64,000 bases of DNA from Piscinibacter sp. XHJ-5 (GTDB lineage Bacteria; Pseudomonadota; Gammaproteobacteria; Burkholderiales; Burkholderiaceae_C): assembly GCF_029855045.1 (NCBI RefSeq), contig NZ_CP123228.1, positions 3,844,001 to 3,908,000 on the forward strand, read 5' to 3'. The translations under genes and the position numbers were made by a program. Below, one piece after another: positions 15,471 through 24,359 of the stretch. A model generated the notes under the pieces. It worked only from the letters and a program-made list of their open reading frames with translations. It was not told where the DNA came from and did not search any database. The stretch's first letter is position 1. Each line of letters starts with the position of its first letter.

Positions 15471-17730
15471 CCGATGTCACCTGGTGGCGCTGCACCCGGG
15501 CCTCGATGCGCTCGCGCAGCCGCGTGCGTCCCGCGTCGGCGAGCATGCGCCCTGCCCAGCGGTAGACATTGAACTCGCGCACCGTCATGCGCAGGCTGGC
15601 GATGCGCTCGCGCTGCTCGGCCGGGTGCATGGTGATCGCACGCAGCAGCGCGTCGGCGGTTTCCTCCACGTGGTACGGGTTGACGATCAGCGCCTCGGGC
15701 ATCTCGCGTGCCGCGCCGGCAAAGCGGCTCAGGATGAGCACGCCCTGCAGGTCGTCGCGCGCCGCCACGAATTCCTTGGAAACGAGGTTCATGCCGTCGT
15801 GCAGGCTGGTCACCACGCACACGTCGGCCGCGCGGTAGAGCTCATTGACCTGCTCGTGGTTGAAGTGCTGGGCCAGCAGCTGCACCGGCAGGTAGCCGGC
15901 GCGGCCGAAGCGCTCGTTGATGCGGTCGGTCACCTGGTGGATGCGGTCCTGGAACGCGCGGTATTCCTCCAGCGAGCTGCGCGACGGCGCAGCCACCTGC
16001 ACGAAGCAGAAGCGGCCTATCCACTCGGGGTTCTTCTCGAGGAAGCGCTCGACGGCGTGCAGGCGCTCGAGGATGCCCTTGGTGTAGTCGAAGCGGTCCA
16101 CGCCGACGGCGATCTTGTAGCTGCCGTCGAGCCCCAGGCGGTCGTACAGCTTGCTCCGGCAGTCCTCGATGGACGGCCACGACGCCATCGTCTCCTCGTT
16201 CGGCCACTCGATGGAAATCGGGTAGGCCTCGATCAGCGTGGTGTCCTGCTGGAACGAGATCGTCGAATGCTCCTGCTCGATGCGCGCTTCGAGGTAGCGG
16301 TCGACCGTTTCCATGAAGTTCTTGCAGTGATAGCGCGTATGAAAGCCGAGGATGGTGCTGCCCAGCATGCCCTGCAGCAGCTCGCGGCGCCACGGACAGA
16401 TGCCGAAGGACTCGGGGTTCGGCCAGGGGATGTGCCAGAAGGTGAGGATGGTCGCGCGCGGCAGACGGGCGCGGATCATCGCGGGCAGCAGGGCGAAGTG
16501 GTAGTCCTGCACCAGCACGATGGGGTCCTCGCTGCGCGCCTCCTGCACCACCGCGTCGGCAAAGCGCTGATTGACCTCGCGATAGGCCTGCCAGTCGCTC
16601 TCGCGGAACACCGGCCGCACGTGCGCCACGTGGCACAGCGGCCACAGGCCCTCGTTGGCGAAGCCGTAGTAGTAGCCCTTTTCCTCCTGCTCGGTGAGCC
16701 ACAGCCGGCGCAGCGTGTACTCGGCGTGGCCGGGCGGCACGCCGACGCGATCGTGCGCATCGACCACCATGCGGTCGCCGCTGCCGCTGCCGTGCGCGAT
16801 CCACGTGCCCGAGCAGGCGCGCATCACCGGCTCCACCGCCGTGACGAGGCCGCTGGCAGGACGCTTGACCACGGCCTCGTCGCCCTGGCGCTCGTGGATG
16901 TACGGCTCGCGGTTGGAGACGACGATGACCTGGTCGCCGCGCAGCTGCGTCTTCAGCAGCACGCGCAGCCGGTCGGGGTCCCACTCGGCGTCGGGACCCT
17001 GCGCGCGCCGGTACTCGTCTTCCAGGTCGCGCAAGCGTGCGCGCAGGTCGGCGGCGAATGGCGCCAGCTCGGGCGGCGGGACGTTGTTGCCGCCGGGCAC
17101 ATCGGACAGCATGGGGCTCAGCAGGCCTTCGCCGCGCATGATGGCGCGCACGCCGGACACCCAGCCGCGCCAGCTGAGCTGGGCGACCACCATGGTGATC
17201 AGCGCCATCGTGAGGCCCAGGCCGGCGATGAGGATGATGAGGTAGCGGCGCGTGTCCTGGCTGCGCCGGTCGACGAAGCTGAGGTCGTGCAGCAGCACCA
17301 GGTCGGCCACCTTGCCGTTCTCGCCGCTGATCGTGTGCATCCCCACGTGCACCGGCCCGCCCTCGATGCGCAGGCGCGGGTCGGCCTGGTGCGTCAGCCG
17401 CGCCGCTTCGGTGCAGGTGAGCGTCTTGGGGAAACCCGCCGTGCGGTGGATCACCTGGCCGCTGGTCGAGCACAGGGCGATGGCCACCATGCGCTCGTCC
17501 TGCGTCGCGCGGTCGATCAGCATCTGCAGGCGGCGGTCGTTGCGCAGGCCGACCGCATCGATGATCGGCTCGGCGAGCGTGTTGGCGATGAGTTCCCCCC
17601 GGATGTTGAGGTCGCGTGCGAACCAGCGCAGCGTGAGCCGGTCCATCACGGGCACCGTGAGGTAGGCCGCGACAACCAGTGTCACCAGGAGAGGAATCAG
17701 GAAGCGAAGCTGAAGGCGAAGGGTCTTCAC
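15448..17730 (-). CDS. otsA: Trehalose-6-phosphate synthase fused to an N-terminal membrane sensor-like region
   Basis: The protein has about 760 residues, against about 460-480 for ordinary OtsA. Residues about 8-30 are a membrane helix, about 31-150 a periplasmic segment, about 155-178 a second helix and about 179-260 a linker with a HAMP-like position. The GT20 synthase follows from V-I-V-V-S-N-R-E-P-Y onward, with G-Y-Y-Y-G-F-A-N-E-G-L-W-P-L-C-H, V-G-V-D-R-F-D-Y-T-K-G-I and H-D-G-M-N-L-V-S-K-E-F. The catalytic half looks complete. The start is uncertain: GTG at 17730 gives a clean N-terminus and TTG at 17778 adds 16 residues. The architecture suggests trehalose synthesis tied to an envelope signal. 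Confidence 0.9.
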   Translation of the reverse strand: MKTLRLQLRFLIPLLVTLVVAAYLTVPVMDRLTLRWFARDLNIRGELIANTLAEPIIDAVGLRNDRRLQMLIDRATQDERMVAIALCSTSGQVIHRTAGFPKTLTCTEAARLTHQADPRLRIEGGPVHVGMHTISGENGKVADLVLLHDLSFVDRRSQDTRRYLIILIAGLGLTMALITMVVAQLSWRGWVSGVRAIMRGEGLLSPMLSDVPGGNNVPPPELAPFAADLRARLRDLEDEYRRAQGPDAEWDPDRLRVLLKTQLRGDQVIVVSNREPYIHERQGDEAVVKRPASGLVTAVEPVMRACSGTWIAHGSGSGDRMVVDAHDRVGVPPGHAEYTLRRLWLTEQEEKGYYYGFANEGLWPLCHVAHVRPVFRESDWQAYREVNQRFADAVVQEARSEDPIVLVQDYHFALLPAMIRARLPRATILTFWHIPWPNPESFGICPWRRELLQGMLGSTILGFHTRYHCKNFMETVDRYLEARIEQEHSTISFQQDTTLIEAYPISIEWPNEETMASWPSIEDCRSKLYDRLGLDGSYKIAVGVDRFDYTKGILERLHAVERFLEKNPEWIGRFCFVQVAAPSRSSLEEYRAFQDRIHQVTDRINERFGRAGYLPVQLLAQHFNHEQVNELYRAADVCVVTSLHDGMNLVSKEFVAARDDLQGVLILSRFAGAAREMPEALIVNPYHVEETADALLRAITMHPAEQRERIASLRMTVREFNVYRWAGRMLADAGRTRLRERIEARVQRHQVTSDATPVHI

Positions 17731-17882
17731 GGACGAACGCGAGCGAACCCGCGAATGGGCACTGAGCGGGAAGGGCAAATGGCGCGCCCGCTCGTGCAGA
17801 CGGTTTCAATCGGTGTCAAGGACGCGTCCAGAATGCCCAGGCCAATCTGCCATTCTTTGCACGAGAAGGCTTTCGAACAACC

Positions 17883-19682
17883 ATGACCCCACCCCCAACA
17901 AGCCTCGATGTCGCCCTGATCGGCAACTGCGCGATCAGCGCCCTGGTCGACAGGCGTGCTGCCATCGTGTGGTGCTGTACACCTCGTTTCGACGGCGACC
18001 CCATCTTCCATGCGCTGCTGGACAGCGGGCAAGGTTTGCCGCAAGACGGGACGCTGGCGATCGAGCTGGAAGGCTTCGCGCGCTCGGAGCAGGAATACGA
18101 GCCGGGCACCGCCGTGCTGCGCACGCGCCTGTTCGACGCCCACGGCGAGGGAATCGAGATCGTCGACTTCTGCCCGCGCTTCTTCACCCGCGACCGCGCC
18201 TTCCGGCCGGCGCAGATCGTGCGGCGCGTGCATCCGCTCGTGGGCCATCCGCGCGTGCGCTTCATCGTGCGCCCGCGCGGCGAATGGGGCACGGTGGCGC
18301 CCAAGGTCAGCCGCGGCAGCAACCATCTGCGTTTCGACCTGCCCAGCGGCGCCATGCGGCTGAACACCAACGCCCCGCTCACCTACGTGATCGACAGCAC
18401 CTGGTTCTCGCTGCACTCGCCGGTGAGCCTGATGCTGGGGCCCGACGAGACGCTTCCCGGCGCCATCGAGGACACGGCGCGCGAGTTCGAGGAACAGACC
18501 CTGCTGTACTGGCGCCTCTGGACCCGTCGCCTGGCGCTGCCGCTCGAATGGCAGGACGCGGTGATCCGCTCGGCGATCACGCTCAAGCTGTGCCAGTTCG
18601 AGGAGACCGGCGCGATCGTCGCGGCGATGACGACGAGCATCCCGGAGGCGCCGAACTCACAGCGCAACTGGGACTACCGCTTCTGCTGGCTGCGCGATGC
18701 CTTTTTCGTGGTGCGCGCGCTGAACAGCCTGTCCGAGGTCGGCACGATGGAGGACTACCTGCGCTGGCTGTTCGACGTGGTGCGCGACGCCAAGGGCGGC
18801 CATGTGCAGCCGCTGTACGGCATCGGGCTCGAGAAGACGCTCACCGAGAGCATCGTGCCGCACCTGGGCGGCTACCGCGGCATGCCGCCGGTGCGGGTGG
18901 GCAACCAGGCCTTCGAGCACTTCCAGTACGACGTGTACGGCAACATCCTGCTCGGCGCTTCGCAGGCCTTCTTCGACCATCGGCTGTTGCGCCGTGCCGA
19001 GCTGCGCGATTTCGCCGAGCTCGAGCTCATCGGCGAGCAGGCCTGGCGCTTCCACGACCAGCCCGATGCCGGCATGTGGGAGCTGCGCACCCGCGCGCGC
19101 GTGCACACCTCGTCGTCGCTGATGTGCTGGGCCGCCTGCGACCGGCTGGCGAAGATCGGCGCGGTGTTCGATCGTGCCGATCGCACCGCGTACTGGCGCG
19201 CGCGCGCCGACGCCATCCGCACCAAGATCCTCGAGCAGGCGTGGAGCGAGAAGCGGCAGGCCTTCGTGGAGAGCTTCGGCGGCAAGGACCTCGATGCCAG
19301 CGTGCTGCTGATGGCCGAGGTCGGCTTCATCGAGCCCCGCGATCCGCGCTTCGTGAAGACGGTCGAGGCGCTGGAGTCGACGCTGTGCGACGGTCCCTTC
19401 ATGCGTCGATACGAAGCGCCCGACGACTTCGGCAAGCCCGAGACCGCGTTCAACGTCTGCTCCTTCTGGCGCATCGATGCGCTGGCGCGCATCGGCCGCG
19501 GCGCCCAGGCGCGCGAGATCTTCGAGGCACTGCTGTCGCACCGCAATCACGTGGGCCTGCTGTCGGAGGACCTGCACGTGGCCAGCGGCGAGCTGTGGGG
19601 CAACTTCCCTCAGACGTATTCGATGGTGGGCGTGGTGAACGGCGCGGTGCGCCTGTCGGCGCCTTGGGACACGATGGTGTAG
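17883..19682 (+). CDS. Glycoside hydrolase family 15 protein (glucoamylase or trehalase type)
   Basis: This protein of 599 residues has an N-terminal beta domain (about 1-210) and an (alpha/alpha)6 catalytic domain (about 220-590). GH15 marks include Q-R-N-W-D-Y-R-F-C-W-L-R-D-A, R-V-G-N-Q-A-F-E-H-F-Q-Y-D-V-Y-G and L-L-S-E-D-L-H. There is no signal peptide, so it is cytosolic. It is divergent from otsA-otsB, and GH15 members next to ots genes in other bacteria include trehalases. Trehalose turnover is therefore the best guess, with maltodextrin glucoamylase as the alternative. Confidence 0.9.
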   Translation: MTPPPTSLDVALIGNCAISALVDRRAAIVWCCTPRFDGDPIFHALLDSGQGLPQDGTLAIELEGFARSEQEYEPGTAVLRTRLFDAHGEGIEIVDFCPRFFTRDRAFRPAQIVRRVHPLVGHPRVRFIVRPRGEWGTVAPKVSRGSNHLRFDLPSGAMRLNTNAPLTYVIDSTWFSLHSPVSLMLGPDETLPGAIEDTAREFEEQTLLYWRLWTRRLALPLEWQDAVIRSAITLKLCQFEETGAIVAAMTTSIPEAPNSQRNWDYRFCWLRDAFFVVRALNSLSEVGTMEDYLRWLFDVVRDAKGGHVQPLYGIGLEKTLTESIVPHLGGYRGMPPVRVGNQAFEHFQYDVYGNILLGASQAFFDHRLLRRAELRDFAELELIGEQAWRFHDQPDAGMWELRTRARVHTSSSLMCWAACDRLAKIGAVFDRADRTAYWRARADAIRTKILEQAWSEKRQAFVESFGGKDLDASVLLMAEVGFIEPRDPRFVKTVEALESTLCDGPFMRRYEAPDDFGKPETAFNVCSFWRIDALARIGRGAQAREIFEALLSHRNHVGLLSEDLHVASGELWGNFPQTYSMVGVVNGAVRLSAPWDTMV

Positions 19683-19687
19683 GTGCC

Positions 19688-19705
19688 GCGACGCGCGGGC
19701 GTCGC
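19688..19705. terminator. 7-bp hairpin between convergent genes
   Basis: GCGACGC (19688-19694) and GCGTCGC (19699-19705) form a perfect stem with a 4-nt loop in the 36-nt gap between the convergent GH15 and diguanylate cyclase genes. The position suits a bidirectional transcription stop. There is no T-run on either side. Confidence 0.4.
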
Positions 19706-19718
19706 ACGGTGGATGCCG

Positions 19719-20870
19719 CTAGGCGCCCGGCGCCGCCACCACGCGATTGCGCCCCTGCTGCTTGGCGGCATACAGCGCCTTGTCCGCTTCGCTCACCGCG
19801 CTCGACGGGCTCGACATCGAGGCCGGCACGATGGTCGACACACCGATGCTGCAAGCCAGGCGCACGCTCTTGCCCTCGTGGTCCAGCTCGACCGCGGCGA
19901 CGCCGGCCAGCAAGCGCTCGGCCACCTGCTGCGCCGCGCGTGCATCGGCGCCCGCCAGCAGCACGGCGAACTCCTCGCCGCCATAGCGCGCCAGCACGTC
20001 GTTCGAGCGGTGCAGCGCCCCCCGCAGCGCCTGCGCCGCGGCGACCAGGCAGCGGTCGCCGAAGGGATGGCCGTGGCTGTCGTTGATGTTCTTGAAGTGG
20101 TCGAGGTCGATGATCAGCACCGACAGCGGTTCCGACTCGCGGGCGGCGCGCGCCCACTCGGCGACCAGGCGATGCTCGAAGTAGAGGCGGTTGTTCACCT
20201 GCGTCAGCGCATCGGTCACGCTCAGCAGCTCCAGCTGCCGGGCCCGCTCCTCCAGCTCCAGGCGCGCATCGGCAGCCGCCCAGTAGTCGTCATGGACGAC
20301 CTGGGACGACCTGTAGAGGTAGGGGACGAGGACGACCGAGACCAGCGCGATCAGCGTGTGCAATGCCGTGGGATCGGTGAGCAGCGCGACGGCGAGCGGC
20401 GCGAGCACGCCGGCCGGGTACCAGAAGCGCACGAAGGGGCTGATCGCGAGCCCGAGCGACCCCGAGCAGCCCACGCCCACCGCGACGAACACCAGCGGCA
20501 TTTCGGCCGCATGCAGGGCCGGCCAGTGCATCGACAGGCCCGTCAGCACGCCCCAGTGCAGGCAATTGCCCAGCAGCAAGGTCATGTACACGCGGAAAGC
20601 GCGTGCGTAATCGGCTTCGACCATGCGCGCGAAGCGCTGCCGCAGCAGCTGCCGCGCAAGCGCATTGCCGAGGAACAGTGCCGAGTTGAATGCACAGAAC
20701 AGCGGCTGCTGGGTCCACAGGCCGGTCCACAGCGAGATCAGCAGCCACAGCGGCAGGTGCACGAAGATGCCGCGATCGCCTCGCTTGGCGAGGTCGAGCA
20801 GGCCCTGCCGCGCGCGGGCCCGTGCGATCGGGTGGTCCGGCGTGTGGTCGAGGATGCTGCTGACTGCCAA
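19719..20870 (-). CDS. Membrane diguanylate cyclase (GGDEF)
   Basis: This protein of 383 residues appears to start at a TTG preceded by GGAG; the frame is open further upstream but loses similarity. The N-terminal ~200 residues hold about six membrane helices forming a MASE-like sensor, then a short coiled linker (L-E-L-E-E-R-A-R-Q-L-E-L-L). The GGDEF domain (about 215-380) has an intact A-R-Y-G-G-E-E-F active site and an R-S-N-D inhibitory I-site five residues before it. It should therefore make cyclic di-GMP under product inhibition. No partner gene is obvious. Confidence 0.88.
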   Translation of the reverse strand: MAVSSILDHTPDHPIARARARQGLLDLAKRGDRGIFVHLPLWLLISLWTGLWTQQPLFCAFNSALFLGNALARQLLRQRFARMVEADYARAFRVYMTLLLGNCLHWGVLTGLSMHWPALHAAEMPLVFVAVGVGCSGSLGLAISPFVRFWYPAGVLAPLAVALLTDPTALHTLIALVSVVLVPYLYRSSQVVHDDYWAAADARLELEERARQLELLSVTDALTQVNNRLYFEHRLVAEWARAARESEPLSVLIIDLDHFKNINDSHGHPFGDRCLVAAAQALRGALHRSNDVLARYGGEEFAVLLAGADARAAQQVAERLLAGVAAVELDHEGKSVRLACSIGVSTIVPASMSSPSSAVSEADKALYAAKQQGRNRVVAAPGA

Positions 20871-20980
20871 TTGATTGCTCCAACGGCAGGGATATCGGCA
20901 TCCCGCAGTCCCGAATGAAAGACGAAACCGTGATGAATTCGTAGGTTGGGGGAGCGAGCCGAACCCGAAGCCACTCCCAC

Positions 20981-21499
20981 CTACCAGGACGGCGGGTCTG
21001 GATGCAGGCGGGCCATCGAATGGGCGTCCACATACCGGCCGTCGCGCAGCGCGTACGCCCGGTGAGTGCCCTCGATCTCGAAGCCGAACTTGCGATACAG
21101 CGCGATCGCCGCCGCGTTGTCGGTATAGACGGTGAGCTCCAGCCGCAGCACGCCGGCCCAGCGGTCGGCGTAGTCGCACATGGCGGTCATCATGGCCGTG
21201 CCGACGCCGCAGCCCTGGGCTTCCCGTGCGATGGAGATGCCCAGCATCATCGCGTGGCGCCGCCGCAGCGACGACCCGACCGGGTGCAGCCCCGAAGAGC
21301 CGACGACGTCACCGTGCAGCTCGGCCACCAGCAGCAGGTCGCCCTTGGCCGGATCGCCGCTGTCGGCCAGCCGCTTGCGCCAGATCTCCTCGCTGGTGAA
21401 AGGCAGCTGCATCAGCCCGGCAAAGACTTGCGGGTCGCCCATGAAGCGCGCGAACGCTGCAGCGTCGTGAATCGAGGCGCGTCGCACCGTGATCGTCAT
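20981..21499 (-). CDS. GNAT-family N-acetyltransferase
   Basis: This protein of 172 residues starts at an ATG with an excellent GGAGGACAC upstream. The GNAT core is visible: M-L-G-I-S-I-A-R-E-A-Q-G-C-G-V-G-T-A (acetyl-CoA loop), then L-E-L-T-V-Y-T-D-N-A-A-A-I-A-L-Y-R-K-F-G-F-E-I-E-G-T, the RimJ/YhhY-like end. Relatives modify protein N-termini or small amines, and the substrate cannot be told. It is divergent from the GntR regulator, so the 206-nt gap between them carries two promoters. Confidence 0.87.
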   Translation of the reverse strand: MTITVRRASIHDAAAFARFMGDPQVFAGLMQLPFTSEEIWRKRLADSGDPAKGDLLLVAELHGDVVGSSGLHPVGSSLRRRHAMMLGISIAREAQGCGVGTAMMTAMCDYADRWAGVLRLELTVYTDNAAAIALYRKFGFEIEGTHRAYALRDGRYVDAHSMARLHPDPPSW

Positions 21500-21674
21500 G
21501 GCGTGTCCTCCTGCGGGCGCAGCGTAGCCGAAAGGCTTGCCGCCGCACCAGCGCTGTGAACGCGGCGCGCCGCCGTCGCGATCGCAGTGCATCGGTGCTC
21601 GCCCGGCGTGCATGGCGAGGTCCGGATGCGCGCGGAAACGGCCTTTTCGGCTGGCATGCGACATGCTTGGCATG

Positions 21675-21690
21675 ACCTGTCATAACAGGT
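21675..21690. promoter_or_regulatory. Inverted repeat ACCTGT-N4-ACAGGT before the GntR gene
   Basis: Perfect 6-bp arms separated by 4 nt end 15 nt before the gntR-type start. The size and position fit an autoregulatory operator of a GntR/HutC-type repressor, whose sites are short dyads with a T-A-rich centre. The same site could influence the downstream cluster and the divergent acetyltransferase. Confidence 0.45.
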
Positions 21691-21705
21691 TGCCGATCGA
21701 CGCCC

Positions 21706-22488
21706 ATGACCCCCGCCCGCAAGACTCCGGTTCCCCGCATCGCGCGGCCGCGCACCGCCTCCAAGGTCACACTGCTGCCGTCGGTGCCCATGCATTCGCA
21801 GATCCGCGAAATCATCCGCCGCCACGTGCTCGACGGCACCTATGCGCCGCATTCGCAGATGCCCTCGGAGGCGCAGATGATGGACGCCTTCCAGGTCAGC
21901 CGCATCACGATCCGCCAGGCCCTCGGCGACCTGCAGAAGGAGGGGCTCATCTTCAAGGTGGCCGGCAAGGGCAGCTTCGTCGCCAAGCCCAAGGCCTTCC
22001 AGAGCCTGTCGCGGCTGCAGGGCTTCGGCGAGGCGATGGGGCCGGCCGGCTACGAGACGTTCTCGCAGGTCCTCAGCACGCGCCGGCTGGCCGCTAACGA
22101 GGTGGTCGCGCGGCGCCTTGCACTCGAGCCCGGCGCACCGGTGTTCGAGATCCAGCGGCTGCGCTACCTCAACCGCGAGCCGATCTCCGTCGACGTGAGC
22201 TACTTTCCCCTGGCGCTCGGCGAGCGGCTGGCGCATGAAGACCTCGCCACACGCGACATCTTCGTGATCCTCGAGAACGACCTCGGCCAGCAGCTCACGC
22301 ACGCCGACGTGCAGATCGAGGCGATCTCCGCCGACGAGTCGCTCGCCCGCCAACTGCGCATCGCCGAGGCCTCTCCGCTGCTGCGCATCGAGCGGCTGAC
22401 CCACGCCGGCGAGCAGCCGATCGACTTCGAGTTCCTCTACTACCGCGGCGACGCCTTCCAGTACCGGCTGCGCATCGACCGCACATAA
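21706..22488 (+). CDS. GntR-family regulator of the HutC/UTRA type
   Basis: This protein of 260 residues has an N-terminal winged helix (about 28-95) with M-P-S-E-A-Q-M-M-D-A-F-Q-V-S-R-I-T-I-R-Q-A-L and the wing G-K-G-S-F-V. The UTRA ligand domain spans about 110-255 (V-F-E-I-Q-R-L-R-Y-L-N-R-E-P-I and D-F-E-F-L-Y-Y-R-G-D). UTRA regulators usually bind a substrate or intermediate of the pathway they repress. It sits 69 nt before the AprA-like gene in the same direction and is the likely cluster regulator, sensing the transported compound or its product. Confidence 0.9.
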   Translation: MTPARKTPVPRIARPRTASKVTLLPSVPMHSQIREIIRRHVLDGTYAPHSQMPSEAQMMDAFQVSRITIRQALGDLQKEGLIFKVAGKGSFVAKPKAFQSLSRLQGFGEAMGPAGYETFSQVLSTRRLAANEVVARRLALEPGAPVFEIQRLRYLNREPISVDVSYFPLALGERLAHEDLATRDIFVILENDLGQQLTHADVQIEAISADESLARQLRIAEASPLLRIERLTHAGEQPIDFEFLYYRGDAFQYRLRIDRT

Positions 22489-22516
22489 GCATGCGTGTTT
22501 TCGTTCGTTCGCATCC

Positions 22517-22543
22517 GCCGCGCCGCTTCCTAGGCTGCGCGGC
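22517..22543 (+). promoter_or_regulatory. 7-bp inverted repeat in the leader of the AprA-like gene
   Basis: GCCGCGC (22517-22523) and GCGCGGC (22537-22543) flank 13 nt within the 69-nt gap between the regulator and the flavoprotein gene, ending 14 nt before its ATG. It could be a leader hairpin near the ribosome-binding site or a second operator. With only 7 bp in GC-rich DNA, chance is a fair alternative. Confidence 0.25.
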
Positions 22544-22557
22544 CTCACGGAGTCCCC

Positions 22558-24291
22558 ATGCCACAGCCTCTTGAACTGGAATTCGATCTCGTCGTCATCG
22601 GCGGCGGCACCGGCGGCCCGATGGCCGCCGTGAAGGCGAAGGAGCGCAACCCCAAGCTGCGCGTCCTGCTGATCGACAAGGCCAACGTGAAGCGCAGCGG
22701 CGCCATCTCGATGGGCATGGACGGCCTGAACAATGCGGTGATCCCCGGCCACGCCACGCCGGAGCAGTACGTGAAGGAGATCACCGTCGCGAACGACGGC
22801 ATCGTCGACCAGGAGGCGGTGATGGCCTACGCGGCGCACAGCTTCGAGATGATCCAGGAGCTCGACCGCTGGGGCGTCAAGTTCGAGAAGGACGAGACGG
22901 GCGACTACAGCGTGCGCAAGGTGCATCACCTCGGCGCCTACGTGCTGCCGATGCCCGAGGGGCATCACATGAAGCGCATCCTCTACCGCCAGCTCAAGCG
23001 CGCGCGGGTGGAGATCACCAACCGGGTCGTCGTGACCCGCGTGCTCACGGGGCCGGGCGGCGAAGTGGCCGCGGTGATGGGCTTCGACTGCCGCACCGCG
23101 GAGCTCCATGTGATCCGCACCAAGGCTGCCGTGCTGTGCACCGGCGCCGCCGGCCGGCTCGGCCTGCCCGCTTCGGGCTACCTGATGGGCACCTACGAGA
23201 ACCCCACCAACTGCGGCGACGGCCACGCGATGGCCTTCCACGCCGGCGCCGACCTGGCGAACCTCGAGTGCTTCCAGATCAATCCACTGATCAAGGACTA
23301 CAACGGGCCGGCCTGCGCCTACGTCACCGGGCCGCTGGGCGGCTACACCGCCAACGCCCGGGGCGAGCGCTTCATCGAGTGCGACTACTGGAGCGGCCAG
23401 ATGATGGAGGAGTTCCACCGCGAGCTGCAGAGCGGCAACGGCCCGGTGTTCCTCAAGCTCGACCACCTGGCCGAGGAGACCATCCAGGACATCGAAACCA
23501 TCCTGCACACCAACGAGCGGCCGAGCCGCGGGCGCTTCCACGATCGCCGCGGCAACGACTACCGGCGCGAGATGGTGGAGATGCACATCTCCGAGATCGG
23601 CTTCTGCAGCGGCCACAGCGCCTCGGGCATCCACGTCAACGCGCGCGGCGAGACGTCGGTGAAAGGCCTCTATGCCGCCGGCGACTGCGCCAGCGTGCCG
23701 CACAACTACATGCTCGGCGCGTTCGTGTACGGCAGGCACTGCGGACTCAACGCCGCCGCGTACTGCGGCGAGGTGGGCCATGCACCGGTGAACGATGACC
23801 AACGCGCCGCCGAGTCGGCGCGCATCCTCGCGCCGCTGAATCGCGAGAGGGGACTCACGCCGTACCAGGTCGAGTACAAGACCCGCCGCCTCGTCAACGA
23901 TTACCTGCAGCCGCCCAAGATCACCCGCAAGTACGATCTCGGCCTGCGCCGCTTCGCCGAGATCAGGGAAGACCTGCAGCATTTGTCGGCTGGCAACCCG
24001 CACGAGCTGATGCGTGCGATGGAGGCCCATTCGATCCTCGACTGCGCCGAGATGGCCGCGCAAGCGTCGCTGTTCCGCACCGAGAGCCGCTGGGGGCTGT
24101 ACCACGCGCGGGTCGACCACCCCGAGCGCGACGACGCCGAGTGGTTCTGCCACTCGCTGCTGTCTCGCGATGCGCAGGGGCGGATCACGCTGCGCAAGAA
24201 GGCCGTCGAGCCCTACATCGTGCCGGTGGACGAAGAGGAGCGCACGGCCTACCAGCGGCTGCGCGTGGCCAAGGCGGCGCAGGCTGCGTGA
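22558..24291 (+). CDS. AprA-like FAD-dependent oxidoreductase (fumarate reductase/APS reductase superfamily)
   Basis: This protein of 577 residues has an N-terminal dinucleotide fold V-V-I-G-G-G-T-G-G-P-M-A-A and the D-K-A-N-V-K-R-S-G-A segment typical of adenylylsulfate reductase alpha subunits. A late FAD motif follows (G-L-Y-A-A-G-D-C-A-S-V-P-H-N-Y-M-L-G-A-F-V-Y-G-R). It is shorter than classical AprA (about 620-660 residues). The next gene is an AprB-like ferredoxin, so the pair probably forms a cytosolic flavo-iron-sulfur enzyme. AprBA interconverts sulfite plus AMP with APS, but whether this homologue uses APS is open. The ATG has CGGAG upstream. Confidence 0.85.
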   Translation: MPQPLELEFDLVVIGGGTGGPMAAVKAKERNPKLRVLLIDKANVKRSGAISMGMDGLNNAVIPGHATPEQYVKEITVANDGIVDQEAVMAYAAHSFEMIQELDRWGVKFEKDETGDYSVRKVHHLGAYVLPMPEGHHMKRILYRQLKRARVEITNRVVVTRVLTGPGGEVAAVMGFDCRTAELHVIRTKAAVLCTGAAGRLGLPASGYLMGTYENPTNCGDGHAMAFHAGADLANLECFQINPLIKDYNGPACAYVTGPLGGYTANARGERFIECDYWSGQMMEEFHRELQSGNGPVFLKLDHLAEETIQDIETILHTNERPSRGRFHDRRGNDYRREMVEMHISEIGFCSGHSASGIHVNARGETSVKGLYAAGDCASVPHNYMLGAFVYGRHCGLNAAAYCGEVGHAPVNDDQRAAESARILAPLNRERGLTPYQVEYKTRRLVNDYLQPPKITRKYDLGLRRFAEIREDLQHLSAGNPHELMRAMEAHSILDCAEMAAQASLFRTESRWGLYHARVDHPERDDAEWFCHSLLSRDAQGRITLRKKAVEPYIVPVDEEERTAYQRLRVAKAAQAA

Positions 24292-24314
24292 GCACCGCCT
24301 CCCCTCACCCCGGC

Positions 24315-24336
24315 CCTCTCCCGCACCCGGGAGAGG
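24315..24336. repeat. REP-like palindromic intergenic element
   Basis: CCTCTCCCG (24315-24323) and CGGGAGAGG (24328-24336) form a perfect 9-bp stem with a 4-nt loop, preceded by CCCCTCACCCCGG. This matches the common CCCTCACCC...CTCTCCC...GGGAGAGG intergenic repeat of many beta- and gammaproteobacteria. It lies between the AprA-like and AprB-like genes and may act as an mRNA stabiliser or attenuator within the operon. Confidence 0.6.
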
Positions 24337-24359
24337 AGACAAGACGAGAGAAATCGATC

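Noticed and set aside
15280..17886. 868-codon plus-strand open frame opposite otsA
   Set aside because: This is a shadow of the GT20 gene and carries no motifs or plausible start region.
21496..24342. 948-codon minus-strand open frame opposite the GntR and AprA-like genes
   Set aside because: It is antisense to two well-supported genes; its composition is typical of reverse-frame translation in GC-rich DNA.
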